This document shows, piece after piece, positions 62,131-64,000 of a DNA stretch of 64,000 bases. The translations under genes and the position numbers were made by a program. The notes below the pieces were generated by a model, which had not been told where the DNA came from, did no database searches, and saw nothing but the letters and a program-made list of their open reading frames with translations. The DNA is taken from contig NZ_CP051217.1 of the NCBI RefSeq assembly GCF_012516475.1, forward strand, positions 1,488,001 to 1,552,000, read 5' to 3'. Origin of the DNA: Parasphingorhabdus halotolerans. GTDB taxonomy: Bacteria; Pseudomonadota; Alphaproteobacteria; Sphingomonadales; Sphingomonadaceae. Within the stretch, counting starts at the first letter, position 1, and every line of letters begins with the position of its first letter.

Positions 62131-64000
62131 ATGAACGACGAACAGGATCCAAAAGAAAACCCCTGGATGAAATCCATGCTGATCTGGGCAGGCATTATTG
62201 TTGCGCTGTTGCTCACAGTGTCCATGTTTGGCGCTGGAAGCAGCACTGATGCTGGTTCGGTAATGAGCTATTCTTCGTTCCGCGCCAAAGTGGCCGAAGG
62301 CAGTGTGAAGAGCGTTGCCATCGCGCCGGACAAGATTACCGGCGAGCTTACCAATGGCGACAAATTTGCCACCACACCGGTCAATGATGACACTTTGGTC
62401 AATCTGCTCGACGAAAAAGGCGTAGAATATAGCGGCAAGGCAGAAGAAAGCCCAAGCTTGTGGCAATATCTGTTGATCCAGTCCCTGCCATTCTTGCTGA
62501 TTTTGGGCGTCGCGTTCTTCGTCTTGCGCCAAATGCAAAAAGGCAGCGGCTCCGGCGCAATGGGTTTCGGTAAATCAAAAGCCAAACTGCTCACCGAAAA
62601 ACAGGGCAAAGTAACCTTTCAGGATGTCGCTGGGATTGATGAAGCGCGCGAAGAACTGGAAGAGATAGTAGAATTTCTGAAAGACCCGAGCCGCTTTGCG
62701 AAGCTCGGCGGACAGATTCCCAAAGGCGCTTTGCTGGTTGGTTCACCCGGTACCGGTAAAACACTGCTAGCCCGCGCTATTGCTGGCGAAGCGGGTGTCC
62801 CCTTCTTCACCATCTCCGGTTCGGACTTCGTTGAAATGTTCGTTGGCGTCGGTGCCAGCCGTGTCCGCGATATGTTTGAACAGGCCAAGAAAAACGCTCC
62901 CTGTATTGTTTTCATCGACGAGATTGACGCTGTTGGACGTCATCGCGGCGCCGGACTTGGCAACGGCAACGACGAGCGCGAGCAGACGCTGAACCAGTTG
63001 CTTGTCGAGATGGACGGTTTTGAAGCCAATGAAGGCATTATCATCATCGCTGCTACCAACCGCCCTGACGTTCTCGACCCTGCCCTGCTGCGTCCCGGCC
63101 GCTTTGACCGTCAGGTTGTGGTGCCGCATCCCGACATTGAAGGCCGCGAGAAAATTCTTCAGGTTCATATGAAGAAAGTGCCGCTCGCTCCCGATGTTGA
63201 CGCACGCACAATTGCGCGCGGAACGCCTGGTTTTTCAGGTGCCGATCTGGCCAATCTGGTCAATGAAGCAGCATTAATGGCAGCAAGACGTGGCAAACGG
63301 CTTGTCGCGATGGATGAGTTTGAAACCGCCAAAGACAAGGTCATGATGGGTTCCGAACGCCGCTCGATGGTAATGACCGAGGACGAGAAGAAAATGACGG
63401 CTTATCATGAAGCCGGTCACGCTATCGTTGCCGTTCACGAGCCGGCATCAGACCCTATTCACAAGGCCACAATCGTCCCGCGTGGTCGCGCGCTTGGCAT
63501 GGTCATGCGTTTGCCGGAGCGTGACAGCTACAGCTATCACCGCGACAAAATGCATGCCAACCTTGCTGTTTCGATGGGTGGGCGTGTCGCGGAGGAAATA
63601 ATCTTCGGCTATGATAAAGTGTCTTCCGGCGCATCTGGTGACATTCAATATGCTACCAAACTGGCCCGCGATATGGTTACCCAATGGGGCATGTCTGACG
63701 AAATGGGTCCGCTGCAATATGAAGAGCAGCAGGGCGAGACATTCCTCGGCTATTCCCAGTCACAGCGCGCCCATATGTCTGACGAAACTGCGAAAAAGAT
63801 CGATTCAGAAATTCGCGGTATTGTCGACGCCGGATACGACCGTGCCAAACATGTTTTAACCAAAAACGAAAAGCAACTGCATTTGCTAGCCAATGCGCTG
63901 CTCGAATATGAAACCCTATCGGGCGACGAGATCAACAAATTGCTCGAATCCGGCAAGTTTGAACGCGATGGCGGCGATGTGATCAAGCCGTCTTCGGTTC
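62131..64000 (+). CDS. ftsH: ATP-dependent zinc metalloprotease FtsH, 3' end cut by the window
   Basis: About 623 codons of a protein near 640-650 aa. Two membrane helices (about 12-30 and 112-130) flank a periplasmic segment. The AAA+ domain has Walker [14 protein letters not shown] (Ser where Pro is usual), Walker [13 protein letters not shown] and the second region of homology [20 protein letters not shown]. The zinc site is [12 protein letters not shown] (near 63,406). FtsH degrades membrane and regulatory proteins. The ATG at 62131 has no strong Shine-Dalgarno sequence. The stop lies beyond base 64000. Confidence 0.96.
   Translation, partial: MNDEQDPKENPWMKSMLIWAGIIVALLLTVSMFGAGSSTDAGSVMSYSSFRAKVAEGSVKSVAIAPDKITGELTNGDKFATTPVNDDTLVNLLDEKGVEYSGKAEESPSLWQYLLIQSLPFLLILGVAFFVLRQMQKGSGSGAMGFGKSKAKLLTEKQGKVTFQDVAGIDEAREELEEIVEFLKDPSRFAKLGGQIPKGALLVGSPGTGKTLLARAIAGEAGVPFFTISGSDFVEMFVGVGASRVRDMFEQAKKNAPCIVFIDEIDAVGRHRGAGLGNGNDEREQTLNQLLVEMDGFEANEGIIIIAATNRPDVLDPALLRPGRFDRQVVVPHPDIEGREKILQVHMKKVPLAPDVDARTIARGTPGFSGADLANLVNEAALMAARRGKRLVAMDEFETAKDKVMMGSERRSMVMTEDEKKMTAYHEAGHAIVAVHEPASDPIHKATIVPRGRALGMVMRLPERDSYSYHRDKMHANLAVSMGGRVAEEIIFGYDKVSSGASGDIQYATKLARDMVTQWGMSDEMGPLQYEEQQGETFLGYSQSQRAHMSDETAKKIDSEIRGIVDAGYDRAKHVLTKNEKQLHLLANALLEYETLSGDEINKLLESGKFERDGGDVIKPSSV

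Overview
The window looks like chromosome of a Sphingomonadales alphaproteobacterium, probably close to Sphingorhabdus/Parasphingorhabdus. The clues are the gene set (RcdA/DUF1465, COQ9, DUF2093, DUF2007, two YdcH-like proteins, BON-OmpA, RodZ, a large TonB receptor, DUF4402 proteins), a moderate G+C content and interspersed palindromic repeats typical of that group. The genus is an inference. No rRNA, tRNA, CRISPR array or prophage was seen.

Layout. 1-704: end of a GMC oxidoreductase. 845-2385: a GNAT/nitrilase gene split by a one-base homopolymer deletion. 2530-2632: two hairpin repeats. 2647-4411: glnK-amtB with a clear sigma-54 promoter. 4497-8982: a minus-strand run (patatin, DUF2007, flavin-binding oxidase, CPBP protease, DUF924, tldD, zinc finger). 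9064-11551: four tandem DUF4402 secreted proteins, the outermost broken by an in-frame stop. 11700-20841: orphan ABC ATPase, nadB, penicillin acylase, clpB and a sulfotransferase-like protein. 20897-22121: three tandem copies of a small unknown secreted family, one decayed. 22236-30269: TonB receptor, M23 peptidase, xseA and purD (the last two with overlapping divergent start codons).

31505-35413 is the accessory region. A cassette of about 1.34 kb carrying an Imm11/DUF1629-like immunity gene is tandemly duplicated between remnants of a REP-associated (Y1/HUH) transposase and many copies of a short REP-like motif. The two immunity genes are identical at both ends but carry unrelated-looking central blocks of about 220 bp. 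An 841-bp IS5-family element sits just upstream of the first. No cognate toxin is visible. This is the best candidate for an undescribed diversifying system.

35414-48633: YfbK-like vWA protein, an envelope operon (BON-OmpA, a 33-aa membrane peptide, a membrane-anchored HhH protein), a frameshifted CNNM/CBS transporter, an OmpA lipoprotein, an SDR preceded by a perfect inverted repeat, a UbiH-type hydroxylase, ftsK, lolA, a strong terminator, xth and ribA. 48812-64000: a duplicated-DUF4274 membrane protein, ssb, feoAB with a Fur-like site, COQ9, an OYE reductase, RcdA, two YdcH proteins, ptsP (nitrogen PTS enzyme I), rodZ, a CpoB-like TPR protein, tilS and the start of ftsH.

Three places need or suggest an indel in a G/C homopolymer (2127-2130, 32670-32674, 39610-39612). 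Some broken genes may therefore be assembly errors rather than real pseudogenes.
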